A stretch of DNA of 9,207 bases from MWDT01 sp035506315 (GCA_035506315.1 DATJPQ010000183.1:1-9207), one strand, 5' to 3'; shown: positions 1-6,649, counted from the first letter of the stretch. Made by a program: numbers and translations. Notes: generated by a model from the sequence alone, not told the origin.

Positions 1-314
1 GGGTGCCGCGAGAGGAGCGCGTTGCCGTAACGGAGGTTGAGCAGGCCCTCGCGCCGCGTGGTGATGCCGAAGACGGCGTAGGGATAATGGGCGTGGTGCT
101 GGAGAAATTCGAGATGATCGAAATTGCCCGCCCAGCGGGAATGCTCGTCGATCTCCTGCAACGCCACGAAATCGGGCCGCAACTCATGCAGGAGATGGGC
201 GATTTTCAGCAGGTTCGCCTGGATTTTCCGGCGGGAGGTCAGCCCCTGGAACGGCGTCAGGCCGCGGCCGTGTGCGATATTGAATGTGACGAGGCGCAAC
301 CGCGTCGTGGGCAT
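1..314 (-). CDS. Endonuclease/exonuclease/phosphatase family protein (N-terminal part, runs off the window)
   Basis: The reading frame starts at the ATG at 314 and is cut by the window edge after 104 codons, so only the N-terminal part is visible. The family (EEP, DNase I-like fold) comprises metal-dependent phosphodiesterases acting on nucleic acids or phospholipids. Visible signatures are LVTFNIAHGRG at residues 8-18 with the conserved Asn12, VALQEIDEHS at 50-59 with the catalytic metal-binding Glu54, and YGNALLSRH at 96-104 with Asn98. The C-terminal Asp/His catalytic residues are outside the window. No secretion signal is seen, so a cytoplasmic protein is likely. The substrate cannot be told from this fragment. 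There is no clear Shine-Dalgarno sequence. The frame stays open upstream of 314 without another ATG, and the family motif begins only seven residues in, which supports this start. It follows tRNA-Ser and its hairpin array on the same strand. Confidence 0.9.
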   Translation of the reverse strand, partial: MPTTRLRLVTFNIAHGRGLTPFQGLTSRRKIQANLLKIAHLLHELRPDFVALQEIDEHSRWAGNFDHLEFLQHHAHYPYAVFGITTRREGLLNLRYGNALLSRH

Positions 315-371
315 ACCCGCAAAATGTCGCTTAAACCGGGTGTGGCAAACGGTAATCCTACGTAGCCTTCT

Positions 372-414
372 CCCACCATTTGCGCGGTGCGCAAATGGCG
401 GAGAGGGAGGGATT
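372..414. repeat. 43-bp direct repeat, distal copy of the tRNA-Ser 3' tail
   Basis: This segment is identical over 43 bases to 512-554. It contains the last 19 nt of tRNA-Ser(UGA), here at 396-414 and including the encoded CCA, plus the adjoining 10-bp hairpin (376-398). Homology to the tRNA stops at 414, where a second GATT follows before the sequence diverges. It cannot encode a tRNA by itself: it is a tail fragment with no D or anticodon arm. Confidence 0.9.
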
Positions 415-538
415 GATTCGCTTCGCTCAGGGCTCCGCCCCAAACAGCCGCGAGCGGCTGTTTGCCCATATCCCCCCTCTCGGTGCTACGCACCTGTTTC
501 CCTTCGTGAAACCCACCATTTGCGCGGTGCGCAAATGG
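376..538 (-). other. String of short perfect hairpins downstream of tRNA-Ser
   Basis: The tRNA trailer holds consecutive perfect inverted repeats with short loops. They lie at 516-538 (10-bp stem, 3-nt loop), 496-512 (5 bp), 482-494 (5 bp, 3-nt loop), 441-464 (10 bp, 4-nt loop CGAG), 430-440 (4 bp, 3-nt loop) and 376-398 (10 bp, 3-nt loop, identical to the first). The first stem begins with the encoded CCA of the tRNA. The likely roles, by inference, are transcript termination or 3'-end processing. None of the hairpins is followed by a clear T-run on the minus strand, so a classical intrinsic terminator is not shown. Confidence 0.6.
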
Positions 539-554
539 CGGAGAGGGAGGGATT
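512..554. repeat. 43-bp direct repeat, proximal copy overlapping the tRNA-Ser 3' end
   Basis: This is the partner of 372-414, offset by 140 bp. Bases 536-554 are the genuine 3' end of tRNA-Ser (CCA, discriminator base, acceptor strand and the start of the T arm). Bases 512-535 are trailer and include most of the 10-bp hairpin at 516-538. Confidence 0.9.
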
Positions 555-625
555 CGAACCCCCGGGACCCTCGCGGGCCCAACGGTTTTCAAGACCGCCG
601 CAATCGACCACTCTGCCACCTCTCC
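536..625 (-). tRNA. trnS(uga): tRNA-Ser, anticodon UGA
   Basis: This is a 90-nt class II tRNA with CCA encoded at 538-536. The acceptor strands GGAGAGG (625-619) and CCTCTCC (546-540) pair fully, with discriminator G at 539. The D arm closes with GCA/TGC. The anticodon stem GCGGT/ACCGT encloses the loop CTTGAAA, giving anticodon TGA, which reads UCA codons. A long variable arm (GGGCCC, loop GCGA, GGGTCCC with one bulged T) identifies serine. The T arm carries the invariant TTCGAAT loop. The tRNA is transcribed on the same strand as the genes around it. I see no convincing promoter in the bases just upstream. Confidence 0.97.
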
Positions 626-722
626 GAAGATGCGAGTTCGCCCACTTTCCGCGAAAGCCGGCCCATGTCCAGCCTGCGGTTCGGGCTGCAAAGACCGATA
701 TCCAACCCGCAGAGTCGAACCA

Positions 723-789
723 CCGCGGATTACGCCGATGATCGCGGATGGTGAAGCATCCAATCCGCGCTTATCCGCGTCATCCGCGG
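723..789. repeat. Symmetrical inverted repeat built from ATCCGCG units
   Basis: Two arms, 723-751 and 760-789, are imperfect reverse complements separated by an 8-nt spacer. Each arm is itself a row of three 7-mers: CGCGGAT at 724-730 and 743-749 with a degenerate CGCCGAT at 733-739, and ATCCGCG at 763-769, 773-779 and 782-788. The unit starts are 9 and 10 nt apart on the left and 10 and 9 nt apart on the right. It lies between the metallopeptidase stop codon and tRNA-Ser. It may be a dispersed intergenic repeat or an RNA hairpin at the end of the metallopeptidase transcript. Confidence 0.75.
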
Positions 790-864
790 ACAAATGCTTT
801 CTCCGTTATTTGCTTGCACCTCCGCCGTGCCAGGAAATTAGCGTTCCAGCCACCGTTTCCCGGC

Positions 865-1569
865 TCAGTCGCTGCGGCGCGACACACCGCCGAGAATCAA
901 CAGGAGTTGCAGCAAACTGCCGAGCGATGCGACAAAGGCCGCCACATAGGTGAGCGCCGCCGCGTCGAGCGTCTCATGCACGCCGGACATTTCGTCGGCA
1001 TCGAGGATGCCGAGCTCCACCAGCTCAACTTTGGCCCGGCGGCTGGCGTCGAACTCCACGGGCAGGGTCACCAGGTGAAACAGCACAATCGCGAGCATGC
1101 CCGCGATCGCCAGTTTCAGGAGCACCACGCCGAAATAGACATGCAGATAGCCGAGCAGAAGCAGTCCGATCATCGCGCCCCAGGTGGCGAAGGGCGCCGC
1201 GAACTGCACGGCGGGAACCATCTGCTGGCGAACCGTCATCATGGCGTAGCCCACCTTGTGCTGGATGGCATGGCCTGACTCGTGCGCCGCGATGCCCAGC
1301 GATGCCAGGCTGGTCCCCCGATAGATGTCCGACGATAGCGCGAGGCGCTTCTGACTCGGATCGTAATGGTCGGTCAGTTGCCCCTCCACTTCGACGATCT
1401 CGACGTCGGTGATCCCCGCGTGTTTCATCACCGCCTCGGCCGCCTCGGCGCCGGTGATGTGGCCGCGCGAGGGAACCTGCAGGTTCCGGTTATAGGCGCT
1501 CATCACGCGATACTGCGCGTAGAGGCCGAAGAGCATGGGAATACCAATGAGAATAAACCAGATGAGCAT
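865..1569 (-). CDS. YugP-type membrane zinc metallopeptidase
   Basis: The predicted protein has 234 aa and matches the neutral zinc metallopeptidase family typified by Bacillus YugP (Zn_peptidase_2). It starts with a hydrophobic segment (about residues 2-19), followed by a soluble domain with the zinc site HESGH at 96-100. More hydrophobic segments lie at about 126-142, 145-169 and 205-227. The motif LPVEFDASRRA at 169-179 probably supplies the third zinc ligand (Glu172). It is therefore an integral membrane protease; substrates of this family are poorly known. The start at 1569 is chosen because the N-terminal membrane segment begins there. The frame stays open to 1665 but adds 32 residues of unlikely composition. 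No Shine-Dalgarno sequence is visible. The neighbouring transglutaminase-like gene lies 236 bp upstream on the same strand, so separate transcription is likely. Confidence 0.93.
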   Translation of the reverse strand: MLIWFILIGIPMLFGLYAQYRVMSAYNRNLQVPSRGHITGAEAAEAVMKHAGITDVEIVEVEGQLTDHYDPSQKRLALSSDIYRGTSLASLGIAAHESGHAIQHKVGYAMMTVRQQMVPAVQFAAPFATWGAMIGLLLLGYLHVYFGVVLLKLAIAGMLAIVLFHLVTLPVEFDASRRAKVELVELGILDADEMSGVHETLDAAALTYVAAFVASLGSLLQLLLILGGVSRRSD

Positions 1570-1620
1570 GGTGGAAAGAGAGTTTGATTGTGACCGGCGG
1601 TACCAACAGCAAGTTGCGTC

Positions 1621-1638
1621 CCAATTCAAAAGAATTGG
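1621..1638. other. Perfect 7-bp inverted repeat upstream of the metallopeptidase gene
   Basis: CCAATTC and GAATTGG flank an AAAA spacer, 52 bp upstream of the metallopeptidase start. It is AT-rich within a GC-rich gap. It could be a protein-binding palindrome or promoter-associated hairpin. No clear promoter hexamers can be tied to it. Confidence 0.35.
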
Positions 1639-1783
1639 TACGGCGCGGATGGCGGACAGGCTCAAATCACACTAGCCCCGCGCGATGCAAGCGCAACCTT
1701 GCCGGAATGGAAACAACCCCGTGGATTCCACCTGCGCCAGTGCGTCACGCCCCCATGCAGGCCCCGGGCAGGAGTGTCCCATC

Positions 1784-1803
1784 GGGCCGCGCGTGCGCGG
1801 CCC
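1784..1803 (-). terminator. Strong GC hairpin just after the transglutaminase-like gene
   Basis: A perfect 9-bp stem (GGGCCGCGC at 1784-1792, GCGCGGCCC at 1795-1803) with a 2-nt spacer begins two bases past the stop codon of the gene ending at 1806. The position suggests a transcript end or mRNA-protecting hairpin. No T-run follows on the minus strand, so intrinsic termination is uncertain. Confidence 0.45.
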
Positions 1804-1805
1804 CG

Positions 1806-3620
1806 TCACTTTTTGACGCGATCTGCCAGACGCTTCAGCTCCGTGTCGAGCTGGCTGTCGGGTTCGACCTTCAACGTTTGCCGGGCCAGCTCGACGGCCC
1901 GCACGGCCTCGGCATTCTGGCCGAGCTGCATGAGATGCTCGGCGAAAATCACGACGACGTTGTCGAAAAAGGCCATGCCGGCACCGCGGCCGTAACTCGC
2001 CATCACCTGATGGTAGGCCTGCACCTGCTCGGGCACCGGTGCCGAGGCAAAGCTGCGCGCGAGAATCTGCGCCGCCTGCTGGATGCTCAGGTCCACCCGT
2101 TCGCCCTGAAATTTGCGCGCGATTTCGCGCTCGGCATAATCCGCCGCGCTCGTTTCGCCGCGCGCCCGCAAACTGGCCACCAGCCGGCGGGTGAAACTTA
2201 CTTCCAGGTCGGGATAACGCTGCAACGCCAGGATCGCCTCGCGCAATGCCGCCTCCCGCACCTTGGGTTCCACGCCCTGCCGCTCCAGGGCGGCGCAAAG
2301 AATCTCCCAAGCCTGCAGGTTGCGTCGCTCGTAACCCGTGGCCTTGCGGGCCGCCTGGACGGCCGCGGCGGCATCGCCTTGCGCCAGCAACGCGGCGGCG
2401 AACACGGCATGAACCCGCGACTGGCGGTAGCTGGGCAGCGCGCGAAACCTTTCCGAGAGAAACTGCAATTCGTGGTCGGAGAGCTCGCTCCAGGTCTGCG
2501 GGTCGCGGGCAAAGCCCGTGACGAAGCGCTGCTCGGCATAGCGCCCGGCATCGAGCTGCCATTTTTGCGCGCCGTCGAGAAAGCCGAACCAGGCGTGGCG
2601 CCCATCGCTGCCCTCGCCGCGGAACAACAGCGTGGGCACGCCGCGCGCCTTGCCGGCCTGGCAGGCGAAGAAGGCTTGATCGACGCAGATACCGCCCTGC
2701 CGGATAATCTCAGGCAGGGTGTAGGTTGATTCGGGCCACATCGGCACGTCGTTCTGCAGACGGTCAAGACGGTAGCGGATCATCGAGTACGTCTTGGCAA
2801 AAAACGGCAGGGGATAATCGACGACCTTCTGCGCCCACTGGAGATCGTCGAAGGAGACCGCGATATCGACCACGAACTTGAGTTCATCGGCGCCGAGGCG
2901 TCTCAGGTGCTGGTAGGTGCGCCCGGCCTGGTCTTCCTTGATGAAGAACGCGAACGTCGCCTCCGGCCGCGGAAAATGCCGGGGCAACGCCTCCGGACTC
3001 ACCTGCCCGTGCGGCCAGTCGGGCGGCGGCGGCACGTCGTACACCACGGCGATCGCGATGGCCAGTGACGCGTAATCGCCGAAATTCTTCGGATCGGTGC
3101 GATAGAGCGTGCCCAGCACCTGCAAGACCTGCGGCATGAAATCGACCGGTGTCAGCGTGGCAAAAAACTCGTCGGAGAACGCCGCATTGGCGATGAGCCT
3201 GGCCTGGATGTCGCGCGGCAAACAATCGCCCAAGAGCTGGTCGTGCGGAGTGAGATTCCGGGGCATGTTGCCATGCGCCACGCGGGCCTGCTGGACCGCC
3301 ATCATCCAGCGTGGGAAGAACCGGGTCTCGGATTCGCCGAGGAGCGCCGCCCACCGATAGACGTTCTGCCACGCTTCGGCGGCGATCGTGCGGTCGGCAC
3401 GATAAGCGCGGAAGGCGGTATCGCGCAGGCCGGGCGCGAGCGCCGCCCAGCCGGACTCCGCCGCAGCCGCGCAAAGGGCATCGAGACGTTGGGTCGTGGG
3501 CGGCTGGAAAGCCTCGGCGTCCGGGATCGTCTCCGGCTGAGCGAGCAGTCCAGCCGTGCAGCAGAGTGCCAGCAATGTAGGAGCGAGCTTGCTCGCGATC
3601 CACGCCGCGCCCGAACCCAC
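1806..3620 (-). CDS. Predicted secreted transglutaminase-like protein with C-terminal helical repeats
   Basis: The predicted protein has about 604 aa from a GTG start at 3620. The N-terminus resembles a signal peptide: Lys at residue 11, a hydrophobic stretch at about 12-27 (LAPTLLALCCTAGLLA), then Gln-Pro. The centre carries a transglutaminase-like catalytic triad: Cys312 in GGICVDQ, His342 in GRHAWFGF and Asp357 in WQLDAGRY. Residues from about 400 to the end are Ala-rich amphipathic helices that look TPR-like. Transglutaminase-like folds include proteases, amidases and crosslinking enzymes, so the reaction is not known. Location is probably the periplasm or cell surface. The start is unsure: the frame is open to 3935, but the upstream part runs through repeat elements, and a REP palindrome (3577-3600) lies within the signal-peptide codons. 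TTG at 3575 (589 aa) is the main alternative. No Shine-Dalgarno sequence supports either start. A strong hairpin follows the stop codon. Confidence 0.8.
   Translation of the reverse strand: MGSGAAWIASKLAPTLLALCCTAGLLAQPETIPDAEAFQPPTTQRLDALCAAAAESGWAALAPGLRDTAFRAYRADRTIAAEAWQNVYRWAALLGESETRFFPRWMMAVQQARVAHGNMPRNLTPHDQLLGDCLPRDIQARLIANAAFSDEFFATLTPVDFMPQVLQVLGTLYRTDPKNFGDYASLAIAIAVVYDVPPPPDWPHGQVSPEALPRHFPRPEATFAFFIKEDQAGRTYQHLRRLGADELKFVVDIAVSFDDLQWAQKVVDYPLPFFAKTYSMIRYRLDRLQNDVPMWPESTYTLPEIIRQGGICVDQAFFACQAGKARGVPTLLFRGEGSDGRHAWFGFLDGAQKWQLDAGRYAEQRFVTGFARDPQTWSELSDHELQFLSERFRALPSYRQSRVHAVFAAALLAQGDAAAAVQAARKATGYERRNLQAWEILCAALERQGVEPKVREAALREAILALQRYPDLEVSFTRRLVASLRARGETSAADYAEREIARKFQGERVDLSIQQAAQILARSFASAPVPEQVQAYHQVMASYGRGAGMAFFDNVVVIFAEHLMQLGQNAEAVRAVELARQTLKVEPDSQLDTELKRLADRVKK
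3577..3600 (+). repeat. Single REP-like palindrome with GTAG head, inside the 5' end of a gene
   Basis: The tetranucleotide GTAG at 3577-3580 is followed by a palindrome, GCGAGC (3583-3588), TT, GCTCGC (3591-3596). A conserved GTAG or GGAG head before a palindrome is the hallmark of REP sequences moved by RAYT (TnpA-REP) transposases. The sequence also closely resembles REPs I recall from Pseudomonas. No inverted partner is seen within about 90 bp. Confidence 0.7.
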
Positions 3621-3691
3621 GAAGCGGCGAATCGTTCGTTCGGTATCAATCCACGCACTGCCAATGACGATCTCACCGGGGCTTGGTCTGC

Positions 3692-3780
3692 GGTGGGGCG
3701 GCTTGTCCCCAAGCCGCCGTGGCTGCGCTGGCATCGGCGCGTTGCGCTTGCCCGCCGTGGCGGGGATAACGCGCCCTACC
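3692..3780. repeat. REPIN-like inverted pair, copy A
   Basis: The ends are inverted: GGTGGGGCGGCTTGTCCCC at 3692-3710 and the reverse complement of GGTAGGGCGCGTTATCCCC at 3762-3780 agree at 15 of 19 positions. The left end continues into a 9-bp hairpin (3697-3718, loop TCCC). The right half carries the palindrome CCCGCC-GT-GGCGGG (3751-3764). Its 35-nt right part (3746-3780) matches 4012-4046 of copy B at 29 positions, including 20 identical bases in a row. Confidence 0.75.
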
Positions 3781-3804
3781 CCGAGGACCGACCGGTTTTC
3801 GGAT

Positions 3805-3828
3805 CGGCGGTCATAGACCGCCGCTACA
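3805..3828 (-). repeat. Single REP-like palindrome with GTAG head
   Basis: On the minus strand, TGTAG is followed by CGGCGGTC, TAT, GACCGCCG, an 8-bp perfect stem with a 3-nt loop. It starts 25 bp past the end of copy A, with its head facing away from it. A weaker palindrome (3786-3812) overlaps its distal side. Confidence 0.65.
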
Positions 3829-3952
3829 GCAGCCGGGCTTCCGGTGCAGCTCGATAAACCCATGTTCGAATAAGACCCCCGCCTCATGCGGGATGACAAC
3901 GTTTTTGCGGATGGGGATGGCCACTGCTGAGCCATGCACCAACGTGGGACAA

Positions 3953-4046
3953 GGTGGAGCGCGTTGACCCCAACGCGCTGGTTTGCCTCGGTCGCCCGAG
4001 AAGCGTCTTGGGCTTGCCCGCCGTGGCGGGGTCAAGCCGCTCCACC
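3953..4046. repeat. REPIN-like inverted pair, copy B
   Basis: The ends GGTGGAGCGCGTTGACCCC (3953-3971) and the reverse complement of 4028-4046 agree at 17 of 19 positions. The left end forms a 9-bp hairpin (3958-3979, loop ACCC). The right half carries CCCGCC-GT-GGCGGG (4017-4030). Overall length and layout match copy A (94 versus 89 bp). Confidence 0.75.
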
Positions 4047-4085
4047 AGATCGGTTCTCGTATTTCGCGAGTCTACACAAATGGCA

Positions 4086-4117
4086 ACGCCCCGGGGTTTG
4101 GTCTCGCTCCGGGGCGT
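4086..4117 (-). terminator. Candidate transcript-end hairpin after clpC
   Basis: A 9-bp perfect stem (ACGCCCCGG at 4086-4094, CCGGGGCGT at 4109-4117) with a 14-nt loop lies 27 bp past the clpC stop codon. Only scattered T residues follow on the minus strand, so termination is plausible but not proven. Confidence 0.45.
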
Positions 4118-4123
4118 GTCGTG

Positions 4124-4140
4124 CACGGCGGGTGGCCGTG
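4124..4140 (-). other. Small hairpin directly after the clpC stop codon
   Basis: CACGGC (4124-4129) and GCCGTG (4135-4140) pair around GGGTG, four bases past the stop codon. Together with 4086-4117 it makes a double hairpin at the clpC 3' end. Confidence 0.4.
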
Positions 4141-4144
4141 TTTG

Positions 4145-6649
4145 TTATGATGCTACTCCAGTATCGGCAGCAGGCGTCTTTTGCTTAAATATCAATTTGT
4201 CGTCCTCGCGGGAAACCGCCACCGGTTCGCCCTCCTTGATGTCGCCGCGCAGCAAAGCCTCGGCAAACGGATCCTCGAGGTAATGCTCGACCGCCCGGCG
4301 CAACGGCCGCGCGCCGTATTTCTCGTCGTGGCCCTTTTCCACGAGCAGCGTCTTGGCCTCGTCCGTGAATTCGAGCGTGATTTTCCGTTCGGCGAGCCGC
4401 TTGGCGAACTTCCCGATCTCGAGCTCGACGATCTTGAAGAGGTCCTTCTTGTCGAGCGGCCGGAAGAACACGATCTCGGAGATGCGGTTGAGAAACTCGG
4501 GCTTGAAGACCTTCTTGGCCTCCTCGAGCACCTTCTCGCGCATCTTTTCGTGGTCGCTGAAATTGCTGCCGGCGGCGGCAAAGCCCATCGTCGTCTGGCG
4601 CTGCAGAATCTGCGCGCCGACGTTCGACGTCATGATGATGATCGTGTTGCGAAAATCGACCGTGCGGCCGAGCGAGTCGGTCAGACGCCCGTCCTCGAGA
4701 ATCTGGAGGAGGATCTGGATGACGTCCTCGTGCGCCTTCTCGACTTCGTCGAAGAGGATCACGGCGTACGGCCGGCGGCGCACCTGCTCGGTGAGCTGCC
4801 CGCCCTCCTCGTAGCCGACGTAGCCCGGAGGCGATCCGACCAGCCGCGAGACGGCGAACTTCTCCATATATTCGCTCATGTCGATCTGGATGAGCGCCTC
4901 CTGATTGCCGAACATCTGCGCGGCGAGCTGCTTCGCGGTCTCGGTCTTGCCGACGCCCGTCGGGCCGACAAACATGAACGAGCCGATCGGGCGGCGCGGA
5001 TCCTTGAGGTCGGCGCGCGAACGGCGCAACGCCCGGGCGATGGCCGTGGCCGCCACTTCCTGGCCGATGACGACCTTTTGCAGCTCGGCATCGAGATTGA
5101 GGAGCCGTTCGCTCTCCTTCTTTTCCATGCGCGAGAGCGGAATGCCGGTCCAGTCGGCGACGATCTGCATGATGAGATCCTCGTCGATGTTCGTGCGCTT
5201 CTCTTCGCGCACCTTCTTCCACTCCTCGGTGGTCTGCTCGAGCTGGAGGCGCAGTTGTTTCTCCTGGTCGCGGTATTTCGCGGCCTCTTCGAAGTGCTGC
5301 TCGCTGATGGCCTTTTCCTTCTTCGCGCAGACCGCGTCGATCTCCTTGCCCAACGCCTCGAGGTTGGGCGGGCGGTTGAGCGTGGTGATGCGGGCGCGGG
5401 CGCCGGACTCGTCCATCACGTCGATCGCCTTGTCGGGCAGGAAACGGCCGGTGATGTAGCGGTCGGAAAGTTTGACGGCGGCCTCGAGCGCCTTGTCGGT
5501 GTACGTGGCCTTGTGGTGGTCCTCGTATTTGCCGCGGATGCCCTTGAGGATCGTGATCGTGTCCTCGACGGACGGAGGCTCGACCTTCACGGCCTGGAAA
5601 CGGCGGTCGAGCGCGGAGTCCTTCTCGATGTACTTGCGATACTCGTTGAGCGTCGTGGCGCCGATGCACTGCATCTCGCCGCGGGACAGCGCCGGCTTGA
5701 AGATGTTCGAGGCGTCCATCGCGCCCTCGGCGGCGCCGGCGCCGACGATGGTGTGCATCTCGTCGATGAAGAGAATGACGTTCTTGGCGCGCTTGATTTC
5801 ATCCATCACGGCCTTGATGCGCTCCTCGAACTGGCCGCGGTACTTGGTGCCGGCAACCATCAGGGCGAGGTCGAGCGTAATGACCTTCCGATCGAGCAGA
5901 AGCTCGGGCACGATGCCGTTGGCCACCTCCTGGGCGAGCCCCTCGACGATGGCGGTCTTGCCCACGCCGGCTTCGCCGATGAGCACGGGATTGTTCTTGG
6001 TGCGGCGGCAGAGAATCTGGATGACGCGCCGGATCTCGGCCTTGCGGCCGACGACGGGGTCCAGCTCGCCCTTGCGCGCCAGCTCGGTGAGGTCGCGGCC
6101 AAACGCCTTGAGCGCGGGCGTCTTGACCTCCTTTTTGTCCTCGGGCCCGCCGCCGCCCCGCGGCGACGGTGAGGCGGCCTCTTCGCCGGGGCCTTCGGCT
6201 TCACCCCCGGAGAATTGCGGATCGAGTTCCTTCAAAATTTCCTGCCGGGTGCGCTCGATGTCGATTTCCAGCGACTTGAGCACCCGCGCCGCCACGCCTT
6301 CGCCTTCGCGGAGCAGGCCGAGCAGGATATGCTCGGTGCCGACGTAGGAGTGGTTGAGCACCTTGGCTTCCTTGCCCGCGAGCGCCAGGACCTTCTTCAC
6401 CCGCGGCGTGTAGGGGATGCTGCCCTGGGTCTTGGTGTCGGTGCCGATCCCCACCTGCTTTTCGACGGCCCCGCGGACCGTCTCCAGGTCGAGCCCCATC
6501 TTTTGCAGCACGCTGACGGCGACACCCTGCCCGAGCTTGATCAGGCCCAGCAAAATGTGCTCGGTCCCGACATAGTTATGGTGAAACCGGTCGGCTTCCT
6601 TCCGGGCCAGCGCGAGCACTTGTTGCGCCCGCGGGGTGAAATTATTCAT
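4145..6649 (-). CDS. clpC: ClpC, AAA+ unfoldase of the ClpCP protease
   Basis: The predicted protein has 834 aa, normal for ClpC. It has an N-domain with two Clp repeats (1-145), a Gly/Pro/Glu-rich linker (about 147-175), and AAA1 with Walker A GEAGVGKT (225-232), pore loop KYRG (269-272) and Walker B VILFIDE (291-297). A UVR/coiled-coil middle domain spans about 436-480. AAA2 has GPTGVGKT (562-569), pore loop GYVGYEEGG (609-617), VILFDE (630-635) and sensor 2 GARPLRR (779-785). MGF at 688-690 sits where ClpP-docking loops carry a hydrophobic-Gly-Phe tripeptide. Glu30 and Glu106, each in GTEH, match the phosphoarginine-binding glutamates of Bacillus ClpC. It is cytoplasmic and unfolds proteins for ClpP, including those marked by McsB. 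The start at 6649 follows a weak AAGAG. ATG at 6664 would add five residues but has no ribosome-binding site. It lies 35 bp after mcsB, probably in one operon. Confidence 0.98.
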   Translation of the reverse strand: MNNFTPRAQQVLALARKEADRFHHNYVGTEHILLGLIKLGQGVAVSVLQKMGLDLETVRGAVEKQVGIGTDTKTQGSIPYTPRVKKVLALAGKEAKVLNHSYVGTEHILLGLLREGEGVAARVLKSLEIDIERTRQEILKELDPQFSGGEAEGPGEEAASPSPRGGGGPEDKKEVKTPALKAFGRDLTELARKGELDPVVGRKAEIRRVIQILCRRTKNNPVLIGEAGVGKTAIVEGLAQEVANGIVPELLLDRKVITLDLALMVAGTKYRGQFEERIKAVMDEIKRAKNVILFIDEMHTIVGAGAAEGAMDASNIFKPALSRGEMQCIGATTLNEYRKYIEKDSALDRRFQAVKVEPPSVEDTITILKGIRGKYEDHHKATYTDKALEAAVKLSDRYITGRFLPDKAIDVMDESGARARITTLNRPPNLEALGKEIDAVCAKKEKAISEQHFEEAAKYRDQEKQLRLQLEQTTEEWKKVREEKRTNIDEDLIMQIVADWTGIPLSRMEKKESERLLNLDAELQKVVIGQEVAATAIARALRRSRADLKDPRRPIGSFMFVGPTGVGKTETAKQLAAQMFGNQEALIQIDMSEYMEKFAVSRLVGSPPGYVGYEEGGQLTEQVRRRPYAVILFDEVEKAHEDVIQILLQILEDGRLTDSLGRTVDFRNTIIIMTSNVGAQILQRQTTMGFAAAGSNFSDHEKMREKVLEEAKKVFKPEFLNRISEIVFFRPLDKKDLFKIVELEIGKFAKRLAERKITLEFTDEAKTLLVEKGHDEKYGARPLRRAVEHYLEDPFAEALLRGDIKEGEPVAVSREDDKLIFKQKTPAADTGVAS

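Larger units (their letters stand above)
3621..4144. other. Repeat-rich gap between clpC and the transglutaminase-like gene
   Basis: I find no credible gene in these 524 bp. Open frames crossing it are made of repeat sequence. It holds two REPIN-like inverted pairs (3692-3780, 3953-4046), one single GTAG palindrome (3805-3828), and hairpins next to the clpC stop codon (4086-4117, 4124-4140). A small CCCGC/GCGGG palindrome lies between the two pairs. A promoter for the downstream gene probably lies here, but I cannot place one. Confidence 0.7.

Noticed and set aside
396..414. A second tRNA gene
   Set aside because: Only the 19-nt tail of tRNA-Ser is present; no D arm, anticodon arm or 5' acceptor strand can be found.
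372..554. CRISPR array
   Set aside because: There are only two repeat copies, one lying inside a tRNA gene, with a single hairpin-filled 97-bp interval and no cas genes.
1584..2729. A 381-codon open frame on the plus strand
   Set aside because: It crosses the metallopeptidase/transglutaminase gap and then runs antisense to the transglutaminase-like gene. No domain is recognisable, while the minus strand has a coherent triad.
3621..3935. Extension of the transglutaminase-like protein upstream to 3935
   Set aside because: The added residues are translations of REP-like repeats (copy A and the 3805-3828 palindrome), and would bury the signal peptide more than 100 residues inside.
4181..6172. 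A 663-codon open frame on the plus strand
   Set aside because: It is antisense to clpC, whose Walker motifs and full domain set are unmistakable. The Leu/Arg/Glu-heavy translation is typical of the opposite strand of a GC-rich gene.
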